From the NCBI GenBank assembly GCA_965263345.1, contig CBDHHC010000024.1:186001-250000 (forward strand): a DNA stretch of 64,000 nt, written 5' to 3'. The notes under the pieces were generated by a model. It saw nothing but the letters and a program-made list of their open reading frames with translations. It ran no database searches and was not told the origin of the DNA. The DNA is from CBDHHC01 sp965263345 (GTDB lineage Bacteria; Pseudomonadota; Alphaproteobacteria; Rhizobiales; CBDHHC01). Below are positions 46,410 through 55,699 of this stretch, one piece after another; within the stretch, counting starts at the first letter, position 1; every line of letters starts with the position of its first letter. The position numbers were made by a program, and so were the translations under genes.

Positions 46410-47591
46410 ATGACTGCAGAAACAGTACATCAATTCAAATTATTAGAAGATCAAGCCAAGAAGCTTAGAGACGTTTTTACGAGTAGTGGCTATGAGCCAG
46501 TATCGCCTGCAATTATGCAACCGGCAGATATCTTCATGAACCAGATTGGGGAAGCATTGCGCAGCCGTACCTATGTCTTCTCTTCTGTAGATGGCGAAGA
46601 ATTATGCTTACGCCCAGATCTTACGGTTCCGACATGCAGGCTATATTTAGAACGACATCCAAACGCAGATGCTTGTGCAAAATATTGTTACAATGGCCCA
46701 GCTTTTAGATTCCAGCCTAGAGAAGGAGATAACGAGCAACCAAGAGAATTTCGACAAGCTGGTATAGAAAATATAGGTGTTAATGATAAAGGTCGCGCAG
46801 AAACAGAAGTTCTTCAAACGGTAATTGAAGCCTTAGAGGTTTGCGGTATTTCAGATATATCACTTCGATTTGGTGATTTAGGAATTTTTCATGCACTACT
46901 AAATGCCATTCAGATGCCTGACAGGTGGAGAGCACGGCTTAAAAATCGGTTTTGGCGCCCTGAGGCATTTCGTGAATTATTGCAAGAGTTAACAGACCAC
47001 GAAAAAAACAAAAAAAACGATATAAGCACTATTCTTGCAAAATTAACAGCAGCTGAGATGGATACGGCATCTGAATTAGTAATGGATTTCCTCGAAGCCA
47101 AGAGTATTCCATTGGTTGGCACGAGGGATATAAAAGAAATCACAGAGAAGCTAATGGATGAACTTGCAGATATTAAATCAGAACCTCTTCCAAAAGAAAC
47201 TGCAGTTTTGATTGAAAATTATTTATCGATCACGGCACGGCCAAAAGCTGCAGGAGCACGCATTTCAGATTTGGCATCAGCTGCAGGTATCAATCTGGAT
47301 TATACCTTACAAGAGTATAACAAGCGCTTGGAGTTATTTTCAGATGCCGGAATAGATATATCAAATGCAATGTTTAGTGCGGAGTATGGGAGAAATCTGG
47401 AATATTATACAGGATTAGTTTTTCAGCTTGAAATTCCATCAATGGGAACATCGGAAAAGGCACAAATAGCAGGTGGCGGAAGATATGATAATTTAATTGG
47501 AGATATCAATAGTGGACGTCATATCCCTGCAATAGGTTGTGGAATCCATACAGAAAGACTCTTAGCTGCCGCAGAAGGAATAAACTCATGA
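46410..47591 (+). CDS. hisZ: ATP phosphoribosyltransferase regulatory subunit HisZ
   Basis: HisZ is a catalytically inactive HisRS paralogue that allosterically controls the short-form HisG. It retains the HisRS fold (LCLRPDLTVPTCRLY, PAFRFQPREGDNEQPREFRQ, EYYTGLVFQ, AGGGRYDNL) but lacks the anticodon domain and has a shorter body, 393 residues. Its stop overlaps the hisG start, so the two partners are translationally coupled. Confidence 0.93.
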   Translation: MTAETVHQFKLLEDQAKKLRDVFTSSGYEPVSPAIMQPADIFMNQIGEALRSRTYVFSSVDGEELCLRPDLTVPTCRLYLERHPNADACAKYCYNGPAFRFQPREGDNEQPREFRQAGIENIGVNDKGRAETEVLQTVIEALEVCGISDISLRFGDLGIFHALLNAIQMPDRWRARLKNRFWRPEAFRELLQELTDHEKNKKNDISTILAKLTAAEMDTASELVMDFLEAKSIPLVGTRDIKEITEKLMDELADIKSEPLPKETAVLIENYLSITARPKAAGARISDLASAAGINLDYTLQEYNKRLELFSDAGIDISNAMFSAEYGRNLEYYTGLVFQLEIPSMGTSEKAQIAGGGRYDNLIGDINSGRHIPAIGCGIHTERLLAAAEGINS

Positions 47592-48301
47592 GTTCTAAAA
47601 AATTAGTACTTGCTATTCCCTCAAAAGGTCGACTTAAAGATGCAACTGTCGAACTTTTCGCTAAAGCTGGAATGAATATAACCAAAACAGGTAATGAAAG
47701 AGGGTATCAAGGACATGTAGAAGGTTACGAAAACATAGATGTCCTTTTTTCATCAGCTTCAGAAATACCATACCAACTCAGGTCTGGCCGAGTGCACCTT
47801 GGAGTAACAGGAGAAGACCTCGTAAAAGAGTCCATATACAATCTCGATTATTATATCAAATTTGTATCAGAGCTTGGGTTTGGCCATGCCGATGTTGTTG
47901 TCGCTGTGCCAGAGTGTTGGTTAGATGTGAACTCTATGCAGAACTTAGAAGAGGTTACGGCCCAATTCCATGCCCTTCACGGACGCCGCATAAGAGTTGC
48001 AACAAAATATAAGATGCTTACGAGACGCTATTTTTCGAGTAAAGGAATTATTGGTTACCGTGTTGTTGAGAGTCTTGGAGCGACAGAAGGTGTACCTGCA
48101 TCAGGAGCTGCAGAGCTAATCGTAGATATAACATCTACAGGACAAACTCTAGCTGCCAATAATCTTAAAATTTTAAAAGATGGCGTTATTCTAAAGAGCC
48201 AGGCAAACTTAGTATCTTCAAAAGTTGCTGATTGGTCGGCCGGCGCAACTGAGATATATCAGGATATTGCTAAAAGAATTTCTGAAATAACCCAAACTTA
48301 A
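47588..48301 (+). CDS. hisG: ATP phosphoribosyltransferase, short form
   Basis: HisG joins ATP and PRPP in the first step of histidine synthesis. It begins LAIPSKGRLKD and has ASEIPYQLRSGRVHLGVTGEDL and the PRPP-binding region VDITSTGQTLAANNL. At 237 residues it lacks the regulatory C-terminal domain, hence needs HisZ. I chose the ATG at 47588, which overlaps the hisZ stop; an upstream in-frame start at 47537 would read out-of-family residues. Confidence 0.94.
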   Translation: MSSKKLVLAIPSKGRLKDATVELFAKAGMNITKTGNERGYQGHVEGYENIDVLFSSASEIPYQLRSGRVHLGVTGEDLVKESIYNLDYYIKFVSELGFGHADVVVAVPECWLDVNSMQNLEEVTAQFHALHGRRIRVATKYKMLTRRYFSSKGIIGYRVVESLGATEGVPASGAAELIVDITSTGQTLAANNLKILKDGVILKSQANLVSSKVADWSAGATEIYQDIAKRISEITQT

Positions 48302-48312
48302 TTTTTATCGAG

Positions 48313-48789
48313 CTAAAAGCACTTATATTGCCACTTCAATCTCCAAACACATCTGCGGTTATCACTGCGATCATAAAAGCATACGCGCTTTGGTGCTCGT
48401 ATATATTCACAATTATCAGTTAAATATCCTTTATCATAATTATAGCTATAATATCTGGATTTTTTACGTGACAGGTAGCGGGAGCCTCCACCAAACCTGT
48501 ATGTTTTTTTACGTCTTTCATGAGGATAATGATGCCAGTCATTATCCTTCTGATAATAACTACGCTCTGCTTCATTTGGATGGTCAGCATCGTCAGGTGG
48601 ATGATCATCATGATGATGCGGTTCTTTTTTGGGAGCCTTTTTCCAGGAGTGTGCCAGTATCAGATAAGGGGCAGTACCAGATGCTTCCAGAAACATATCT
48701 TGCTTTAAATTTAAAGGTTGGCCAAATACAACATTGGTTCCAAGTGTAAAAAATAATAAGCATAAAAATGGATAAATATGTAGGCGCAT
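48313..48789 (-). CDS. Secreted His/Asp-rich protein of unknown function
   Basis: A 158-residue protein. A signal peptide (FLCLLFFTLGTNVVFG) is followed by a low-complexity stretch near residues 58-95 rich in His, Asp and Pro (EPHHHDDHPPDDADHP), then a Tyr/Arg-rich part with four cysteines in the last 33 residues. The His/Asp cluster could bind divalent metal. It is convergent with hisG. I do not recognise the family. Confidence 0.65.
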   Translation of the reverse strand: MRLHIYPFLCLLFFTLGTNVVFGQPLNLKQDMFLEASGTAPYLILAHSWKKAPKKEPHHHDDHPPDDADHPNEAERSYYQKDNDWHHYPHERRKKTYRFGGGSRYLSRKKSRYYSYNYDKGYLTDNCEYIRAPKRVCFYDRSDNRRCVWRLKWQYKCF

Positions 48790-48921
48790 TTAATATAACT
48801 CCATCACCGTAAACCATATTTTATAAGATAAGTTGTGATAGAGTAATTTACTATAGAAGATATTCCAACCTAAGAGTATTTAATTTTATAGTTAATTTGC
48901 CATAACAAGAAGCGAAATTAA

Positions 48922-50523
48922 TCACTTAATCCAGATTTCAACTCTCTGGTTTTTGGCGCGTCCTTTAAGAGTCTCATTGCAACCCACTGGAAATAATTCT
49001 CCATAAGATTTTACGTGCAAACGATCTAAAGAGATTTGATCATTGCTGACTTGTATAAGGGCTGATTGAATACGAAGAGCACGTTTAAATGAGATTTCTT
49101 TATTAAGTTCAAATGGTCCTTGAGAACTTGAAAAACCGACAATGTAAATTTTTTTATTTTTATATTGTGGAGTTTGGAGAACTTTAGATAACCTTTTAAC
49201 ATCCGATACTGATTTATTTGTCATGCGAGTTGAACTTGGCTTAAATCTAAATGTGACAGATAATCTCTGAGCATCAATAAACTCTTTTGCAAAACTCTTT
49301 GTCAGGTCCATATTAAATTCTTCATTAGCAGTTGTGATTGCAGCTGCTAAGTGATTACCCAGTTGGGAAAAAGGCACACTGTCGATTTTCTGATTCACAA
49401 AACCGACTTTTGAAATAACATTTTGTGCATTATCAGACATGGAATATTTAAGTAGCTTCTTTGCATATGGCGAGTTCAGATCTGCGGTTGTATAAAGGTA
49501 AAGTCTTCTTGCCAGAGGATATTCTTCTGTTTTTACATTAAACAGAGTTGGTTTCTTTAAGATCCCGCATGTTTCAGATATTGAAATAGCTTTAGAATTC
49601 CTCTGATAAGCAAATCCAGTAAAGCCAATTCCATCAGGATCACGGGCAACATTATCTGATAAGTCTGGATTAGATTCAAAACGTTTTGCTTCACTATTAA
49701 TTTTTAATTTATAAGGTTTTAAAACCAATGAATTAAATGTATCAAATGTTCCAGACTTTACATCTCGGGCATAAATATTAATTTTCCCAGGCTTGCTCCG
49801 TCCAACCTCTGACCAGTCCGTAATCTGTCCTGAAAAGATTTGGGCGATCTGTTCCATCCTCAATGAATTAATTGGATTAGAAGGAGAAAGAATAACAATA
49901 AGACCATCCAAGGCCAGAATATGCTCTCGTCCTGAGGATTTCATATTTGTATAACCAGCCTTGCCCATAGCTTTTTGTTCTTTTTTCTTTATAGGTCTTG
50001 AGGACATTCCTATTTGTGCTGCTCCGCTGACAAGACCAGGAAATGAAGTACCAGAACCATGAGAATGTAATTCAATTTTACTAATAAGCGTCCCATCTTT
50101 ACCGTTCAATAACATTTGAATTTCTTCTGCACTGGAGCCAATAACTTTTTTAATATTAGTACCTGTTGCTTTCGCATGTCCTTCTATAAGAGCGGGCATG
50201 AGTTGCGCGCCTATAGTGTTTGAACCATGAATACCAAAGTTATTTGTTATAGGTCTTTTAGGGCGAACTATTTTCTTTTTCTTTCCTGGGCAGGCACCAG
50301 AAATGCATATGAATTTATTAGCATCAACTGTAATCTCACCAAATTCAGTTGATGAAATGATATAGTATTTCTCACTATATTTAACTAGCTTACCTTTTAT
50401 AACAAACGAACCATCCTTCAGTTTCAATGTAATGCTTTGAGAAAAAGAAGAGGTCATAGTTACCATCATTATAAGAAAAGAAGTGGCGATGACGCATGGG
50501 AAACTAAAGCTTGAAGATTTCAT
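48922..50523 (-). CDS. Phosphate-binding-like (PstS-type) protein fused to an OmpA domain
   Basis: A 533-residue exported protein. After the signal peptide comes a small beta domain (about 35-80), then a PBP-type phosphate-binding domain (HGSNTIGAQLMPALIEG near 98, GSGTSFPGLVSGAAQIGMSSR, DVKSGTFDTF), and a C-terminal OmpA-like domain (IYIVGFSSSQG, NKEISFKRALRIQSAL, NQRVEIWIK). The OmpA part would tie it to peptidoglycan. Start is ATG 50523, with GTG 50541 as alternative. It follows the single-span gene closely, so they likely form one operon. Confidence 0.82.
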   Translation of the reverse strand: MKSSSFSFPCVIATSFLIMMVTMTSSFSQSITLKLKDGSFVIKGKLVKYSEKYYIISSTEFGEITVDANKFICISGACPGKKKKIVRPKRPITNNFGIHGSNTIGAQLMPALIEGHAKATGTNIKKVIGSSAEEIQMLLNGKDGTLISKIELHSHGSGTSFPGLVSGAAQIGMSSRPIKKKEQKAMGKAGYTNMKSSGREHILALDGLIVILSPSNPINSLRMEQIAQIFSGQITDWSEVGRSKPGKINIYARDVKSGTFDTFNSLVLKPYKLKINSEAKRFESNPDLSDNVARDPDGIGFTGFAYQRNSKAISISETCGILKKPTLFNVKTEEYPLARRLYLYTTADLNSPYAKKLLKYSMSDNAQNVISKVGFVNQKIDSVPFSQLGNHLAAAITTANEEFNMDLTKSFAKEFIDAQRLSVTFRFKPSSTRMTNKSVSDVKRLSKVLQTPQYKNKKIYIVGFSSSQGPFELNKEISFKRALRIQSALIQVSNDQISLDRLHVKSYGELFPVGCNETLKGRAKNQRVEIWIK

Positions 50524-50549
50524 GGCTGGACTCACAAACACGTTTTTAT

Positions 50550-52244
50550 CTATTTACCAATTTCTAAGTCTGTTATTGCTTTTGACTTGATTTGCTTTTG
50601 AGCATTAAAATCACAATCATTCAAAATGAGACTTGCTTGACTCTTACTAACCTCAACATTTTTTCTTAGATGAATAGTCTGGTAGTTTAGAGTGTTTGTA
50701 TTTGAATTGTGACAGGATACATTTTGTATCTGGGAAGGTAATCTCGTTTTATAACTCAGACCCATTTTAATCACTCTTCTGGGTTGGTTAGAAGAATGAA
50801 GATATGTATAGACTTCAAGCTTTTGGTCTGAAGTTTTAGACAGAGAGCTACTACTACTGATAAAACCATGACCATTTAAAGTATCAGAAGTTTTATCTTC
50901 TGCATCCTGATATGATGATGATTTCTGTTCCCAAACATGAGTAGTTTTGTTACTGGCAGGTGAATATTCAAAGGCGTGTATATCAAGATCAAATGCGCTT
51001 TCCCAAAGAATAGCCACCTTAGACATCTTATCTATCCCATCAGTCACAGGATACCTTGTGTATTTTTTACCGTTATTAAATGTAAAATGAATAGGCGTTC
51101 TGTCTCCAGCAAAACAGTCAAGAACAAATTCTAAGGATCCAGTTTGATCAAATACCCGATTAAATTCGATACCTGAATAGCTGATAGTGATTGGCTGATT
51201 TGAATAGCAATCAGAAGAAATATTAATTTGACTTTTCCCTCCTTTAAGAGAGGAAATATCTATTTGAGGTTCAGAACATTTATTGTTGGCACTGCCCAAA
51301 ATTGGCCCAGTTGTAATCAATGATGCACTGCTATAAGAACGTTTTTTTGAATCGCCCTGATGAGAGCCAGAGTCATTGGAACCAGAAGAGTTTGAAAATC
51401 TATGAGAAGATTGATCATTAGTTGTCGTTATATTCTCTTTAGAATAAGACGATAAATTTACAGAACTGATACCTGCCAAATGATCAGGTAATCCTTGTGG
51501 TGATTGAAAGAATGAATTGAAGTAGAAAGAGTAAAAAACTCCGCCGACAATAGCCACCCCAAGAATTGAAGCCGCAATCGTTAGGATATTTGAACTCTGT
51601 TGTTGTTTAGGAGCTGGTCTCTCCAACCAGCGTTCAAGGGCCTCAATATGAACTTTATCGTCTTTACTTGGCAAGACATGATGCGTTTGATCATCAGCGG
51701 GTAAAGCAAGCATATATGCCGGTAAAATATCAGTACTTTGTTCCTCATTAGTCTCAAGAGAACCAATTTCATTATCAATTTCAACATAAGAATCTATTGA
51801 AGTATGAGTCTGATCTGTTAAGGTTTCATGACTTTGAAGCTGTTCTACACTATGCTGAGACATATCCTCAGAGTCATCCATAAAGATAGGCTGTTCTAAA
51901 ATTCGAGAAATTTCCCTAGACTCCGTATCGAGTAAAGGCGTGTCGGTTTGAAAGTCATGCTTAAGGCTAGAATTACTCTCTTCTGAAATCTCTCTCATGA
52001 TCGCTTTTGTTAAATCATCAGAAAGGAGATCATCAGACTCGAATTCAATTCCTATATCTTCAGCATGAGTATTCTCTTGATCTAGATTATTTTTTGTGCC
52101 GTCCTCTGATTGTAGTGTAGGGATTGGATCTTCTGGTGGGTGTTGCCATCCTGAATGAGATGTAGGTTGATTTTGTACAGAATGACTATAATCCGTAAAT
52201 ATAATTGAACCTTGAGTGAGTAAATTATTACGATTATCAGACAC
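50550..52244 (-). CDS. Large single-span membrane protein of unknown function
   Basis: A 564-residue protein. The first 215 residues are acidic and low-complexity (Ser/Asp/Glu/Gln-rich), probably cytoplasmic. One membrane helix lies near 220-245 (ILTIAASILGVAIVGGVFYSFY), then a Ser/Asn-rich linker and a beta-rich extracytoplasmic domain with cysteines. The GTG start has AAGGA eight bases upstream. It is about 26 bases upstream of the PstS-like/OmpA gene, so it may work with it. I do not recognise the family. Confidence 0.7.
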   Translation of the reverse strand: MSDNRNNLLTQGSIIFTDYSHSVQNQPTSHSGWQHPPEDPIPTLQSEDGTKNNLDQENTHAEDIGIEFESDDLLSDDLTKAIMREISEESNSSLKHDFQTDTPLLDTESREISRILEQPIFMDDSEDMSQHSVEQLQSHETLTDQTHTSIDSYVEIDNEIGSLETNEEQSTDILPAYMLALPADDQTHHVLPSKDDKVHIEALERWLERPAPKQQQSSNILTIAASILGVAIVGGVFYSFYFNSFFQSPQGLPDHLAGISSVNLSSYSKENITTTNDQSSHRFSNSSGSNDSGSHQGDSKKRSYSSASLITTGPILGSANNKCSEPQIDISSLKGGKSQINISSDCYSNQPITISYSGIEFNRVFDQTGSLEFVLDCFAGDRTPIHFTFNNGKKYTRYPVTDGIDKMSKVAILWESAFDLDIHAFEYSPASNKTTHVWEQKSSSYQDAEDKTSDTLNGHGFISSSSSLSKTSDQKLEVYTYLHSSNQPRRVIKMGLSYKTRLPSQIQNVSCHNSNTNTLNYQTIHLRKNVEVSKSQASLILNDCDFNAQKQIKSKAITDLEIGK

Positions 52245-52538
52245 TCGATATATCCTTATGCTTACTTACCTTTTAAAGTTGAAAACTTATTGTTCAAATT
52301 CTGGTTTTCAACTTTGTTACCTTCTCATTAATACAAGCTATAAAAATTAATTTATCCGAGCATATAGTAAAATTAATCCCATATAACTATCATGCAATAT
52401 AAGCTGTAAGTATAGTAACAAAATCAGTGTATTCTAACCTTGTGAATAACTATTTTACTAAAAAAAATTATTAACCACTTTCTATTTCATATAACATTTA
52501 TGTTGTTTCAATTTTATGACATGCAATATATTTTGAAC

Positions 52539-52553
52539 ATGCATTAAATGCAT
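52539..52553. promoter_or_regulatory. 15-bp perfect palindrome, possible operator
   Basis: ATGCATT-A-AATGCAT is a perfect palindrome about 200 bases before the solute operon start. Only seven bases separate it from the next palindrome. Confidence 0.4.
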
Positions 52554-52559
52554 TTGCGA

Positions 52560-52571
52560 CGTTATGTAACG
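52560..52571. promoter_or_regulatory. 12-bp palindrome, possible operator
   Basis: CGTTA-TG-TAACG is self-complementary. Overlapping it, TTGCG and CGCAA form outer arms eleven bases apart (52554-52574). Together with the neighbouring 15-bp palindrome it looks like a regulatory cluster. Confidence 0.4.
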
Positions 52572-52752
52572 CAAGATGAGACCGAATAGAACCTCCATAA
52601 ATTACCCTTTTCTCAAAAATGGCTTTAAAATGAGCACAGAGCCTTTAGTAAAAAATCTAAAAAAATATTGAATTAAATCAAAGCTGAGGTGTCATTAATT
52701 TGATTTTCGAATTATAAGACTTAGTGAGTCAGAGAAAAGCGAGTCGGTTTGA

Positions 52753-53589
52753 ATGACTAATAAAATTGCACAATGCCATTTATCTAAACAGGTTATTATT
52801 TTTACAGATTTAGATGGCACCTTATTGGATCATCATACATATGATTACTCACCAGCAATTCCTGCACTAAAAAAAATTCAGTCCCTCGAAATCCCCCTCA
52901 TTCTTACCAGCAGCAAAACATCATCCGAGATCTTTGATTTGCAAAATGAGTTACAGATCACTTATCCTGCAATCACTGAGAATGGTGGAGGTGTTTGGCT
53001 TCCGCAAAATCAATTCCCCGAAAGCAAAGATCTTCCGGTTCAATCGATATCTTACGAAAAAATCCTGACCATTCTAAATGAAATGCCATCCAGTTTAAGA
53101 TCACAATTTGATGGTTTTTGTGATTGGAGCACAGAAGAGGTTGCACAAAAAACTGGTCTACCATTAGAAGCTGCAAAGAGAGCTGCAACACGACAATGGT
53201 CAATTCCCGGGTTGTGGAATGGAACAGATCAGGATTTTGAGAAATTCGCACATTATATAACTTCCCAAAATCTAAAAATAACAAGAGGTGGGCGTTTCAC
53301 TCATATCATGGGGAACACAAGCAAAGGCGATATGTTGCTTTGGTTGAAACAACTATATCAGAAAAAAAATGTAAATAAAACAATCCTGACCATAGCATTA
53401 GGAGATGCGCCTAATGATCGTTCCATGCTGGAAGTAGCTGATTATTCTTTTATCATCCCAAATGTCAAAGGTGAAAAATTAGAAATACTGCCAGAACATG
53501 CTTCTGGTAAAATCGCATATGCAAAAAGACCAGGTCCAGAAGGATGGAATGACTCCATTTTAACATTTTTAAACGAGCTTGAATTATAG
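52753..53589 (+). CDS. Mannosyl/glucosyl-3-phosphoglycerate phosphatase (HAD family)
   Basis: It removes the phosphate from the sugar-3-phosphoglycerate made by the next gene's product, releasing glucosylglycerate or mannosylglycerate, an osmolyte. HAD motifs are clear: FTDLDGTLLD near residue 20 (nucleophile Asp), the T/S motif in ILTSSK, and GDAPNDRSML. It belongs to the MPGP-like class IIB subgroup. It has 278 residues and precedes the glycosyltransferase by 37 bases. Confidence 0.82.
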   Translation: MTNKIAQCHLSKQVIIFTDLDGTLLDHHTYDYSPAIPALKKIQSLEIPLILTSSKTSSEIFDLQNELQITYPAITENGGGVWLPQNQFPESKDLPVQSISYEKILTILNEMPSSLRSQFDGFCDWSTEEVAQKTGLPLEAAKRAATRQWSIPGLWNGTDQDFEKFAHYITSQNLKITRGGRFTHIMGNTSKGDMLLWLKQLYQKKNVNKTILTIALGDAPNDRSMLEVADYSFIIPNVKGEKLEILPEHASGKIAYAKRPGPEGWNDSILTFLNELEL

Positions 53590-53626
53590 AAGATTTATAA
53601 TTGACATCAATTAGGAGAACCAGAAA

Positions 53627-54838
53627 TTGGGAGATTTTTATCAGACAAGTGTTGTCGCAACATTGCATAATTTAACGAATCAGCCAGTTGAACATCTAGA
53701 ACAACAATTGATTGCATTTAGTAAAACGCGCCCAATGACTCTCATCCTGCCGTCCTTATTTTCAGAGTTAGAGGGGCCTGCACTAGGAGGTATTCTAGAA
53801 CATATCAGTAAAGTTGAATATCTCTCTGAAATTATTATTGGTCTTGATCGAGCAGATGAAGAACAATTCAAATACGCAAAAAACTATTTTTCAAAACTTC
53901 CTCAACATCATCGTATCTTATGGAATGATGGCCCACGCTTAAGAGCTCTTGATAAAAATTTAGAAGACCTTGGCCTCTCACCTCAAGAACCTGGAAAAGG
54001 GCGTAACGTTTGGTATTGTCTTGGCTACGCACTGGCATCAGGTAAAGCTGAAGTCATAGCGGTGCATGATTGTGATATCATAACTTATGACAGATCACTA
54101 TTAGCACGCTTGATCTACCCTGTTGCAAATCCTTATTTCAGTTATGTCTTTAGTAAGGGCTATTACTCACGAATTTCAGACCATAGAATGACAGGCCGGG
54201 TGACTCGTTTGCTCGTCACGCCACTACTAATGGCACTGGAAAAAACAATCGGCAAGCATGAGTATTTACAATACCTCTCAAGCTTCCGTTATCCACTCTC
54301 TGGTGAGATTGCTATGCGTTCACATGTCGTAGGAGACCTGCGTATTCCATCCGACTGGGGGCTTGAAATCGGAACACTGTCAGAAATAAGAAACAATTTC
54401 TCCAGCAAAGTCATCTGCCAGGCAGATATCGCAGATAACTATGATCACAAACATCAACCCCTTTCACAAGACGACCCAAGCACTGGCTTATCCAAAATGT
54501 CGACAGACATTGCCAAAGCTATTTTCCGCAAACTGGCAACAGAAGGTATCACATTCTCAAGCGAAACCTTTAGAACTGTGAAAGCCTCTTACAATCGTAT
54601 CGCCTTAGATCTCATCCAGTTTTACCAAGACGACGCACATATGAATGGCTTAACAGTAGACCGCCACAAAGAAGAGCTGGCTGTGGAACTCTTTGGTGCA
54701 AATATAATGGAAGCTGGAGAATTCTTCCTCAAAAACCCACTAGAAACGCCCTTCATTCCAGCCTGGAGCCGGATCTACAGTGCTGTTCCAGATTTTATGC
54801 AACAACTCCGCGTAGCTGTTGAAGAGGATAATAATTAA
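53627..54838 (+). CDS. gpgS: Glucosyl-3-phosphoglycerate synthase-like glycosyltransferase
   Basis: It should transfer a sugar from an NDP-sugar to 3-phosphoglycerate. Signatures include ELEGPALGGIL, IIIGLDRADEEQF, ILWNDGPRL, GKGRNVWYCLGY and the metal site HDCDI. It has 403 residues with no membrane segment. The start is a TTG at 53627, supported by AGGAG ending ten bases before it. The partner phosphatase is directly upstream, which supports a two-step glucosylglycerate (or mannosylglycerate) pathway; the sugar donor is not certain. Confidence 0.78.
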   Translation: MGDFYQTSVVATLHNLTNQPVEHLEQQLIAFSKTRPMTLILPSLFSELEGPALGGILEHISKVEYLSEIIIGLDRADEEQFKYAKNYFSKLPQHHRILWNDGPRLRALDKNLEDLGLSPQEPGKGRNVWYCLGYALASGKAEVIAVHDCDIITYDRSLLARLIYPVANPYFSYVFSKGYYSRISDHRMTGRVTRLLVTPLLMALEKTIGKHEYLQYLSSFRYPLSGEIAMRSHVVGDLRIPSDWGLEIGTLSEIRNNFSSKVICQADIADNYDHKHQPLSQDDPSTGLSKMSTDIAKAIFRKLATEGITFSSETFRTVKASYNRIALDLIQFYQDDAHMNGLTVDRHKEELAVELFGANIMEAGEFFLKNPLETPFIPAWSRIYSAVPDFMQQLRVAVEEDNN

Positions 54839-54863
54839 CCTGCTAATTTATATAAGTAGAAAT

Positions 54864-55676
54864 CTAGCTTTCTCTATCTACTTTAAGTTGTTTAATTCGA
54901 AACATATAAGTTGGGCCTAGAACTTTTAACATAAAGATTTGTCTTTTTAAAAAACCAGAAATGTCCCTCAATTGTCTACGCAAAGTAAACCAGATAGTTT
55001 TTGGTTTAGTAGACCTTTGATTTTTCTTTGATCTAGCCTCTTGACCGATAAGACTGTCTTCTCCTGTTGTTACAACAGGTGGATAGACATGATACGTGAC
55101 AAGCCTACTGTTCCAGTATTCAAACATACAATGATCAATAGCATTTCTGGCTATTCGTAAATTTTCTAAAGCCAGTCGGGCTCCCTCGAGTGTTATAATA
55201 TAACCGTAGGTCCCATGAACACCTTTCCGAGGGATAAATATAATATCACGATCAGCATGTTGTTGCGTAAAAATACCCTTATTATCTTTTCGATCTCTTG
55301 GATTGAGTGTTAGTTTAAGGATATGACTACCGCAAATATTAGGTGTATCTTGTCTCACCCATTTCATCAATTCCGGACATATAATGGCATCATCTTCCAA
55401 GACGCATGCTCTTTGTATTCCCTTTTCCACGAACATTTGAAAAAGGTTAACATGACTCATAAAACATCCTATTTCACCTGGCAGCAACTCTCTTCGTGAC
55501 CACCACATATATCGATTTGGAAAATAATGTTTAATATCGTTATCAGATAACTTGCGTCCATTAACTGCCGGAAAACGCTCATACTCTAAACCTAGCTCAT
55601 CTAATTTTTTACTGATTATCTCAAGCCGGTCTTTGGAATCATCTAAATTAATTATGAAAATTGGAATTTGTGACAT
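54864..55676 (-). CDS. Family 25 glycosyltransferase (LPS biosynthesis)
   Basis: A 270-residue enzyme with the GT25 signature: FIINLDDSKDR at the start, PGEIGCFMSHV near residue 67 and VLEDDAI near residue 92. GT25 enzymes add galactose or similar sugars to lipooligosaccharide. The C-terminus is basic and may sit on the membrane. It is the first of a run of AT-rich glycan genes and is convergent with the solute glycosyltransferase. Confidence 0.88.
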   Translation of the reverse strand: MSQIPIFIINLDDSKDRLEIISKKLDELGLEYERFPAVNGRKLSDNDIKHYFPNRYMWWSRRELLPGEIGCFMSHVNLFQMFVEKGIQRACVLEDDAIICPELMKWVRQDTPNICGSHILKLTLNPRDRKDNKGIFTQQHADRDIIFIPRKGVHGTYGYIITLEGARLALENLRIARNAIDHCMFEYWNSRLVTYHVYPPVVTTGEDSLIGQEARSKKNQRSTKPKTIWFTLRRQLRDISGFLKRQIFMLKVLGPTYMFRIKQLKVDRES

Positions 55677-55699
55677 TATTTGTAAATATTATTTGATGT

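Larger units (their letters stand above)
52245..52752. other. Divergent intergenic region with two palindromes
   Basis: A 508-base AT-rich region between the single-span protein gene (minus) and the compatible-solute genes (plus). It should hold promoters in both directions. Two adjacent palindromes at 52539-52571 are the only clear structures. No ORF or RNA gene is visible. Confidence 0.45.

Noticed and set aside
46410..47591. hisZ as a second histidyl-tRNA synthetase
   Set aside because: It lacks the anticodon domain and directly precedes a short-form hisG, which is the HisZ arrangement.
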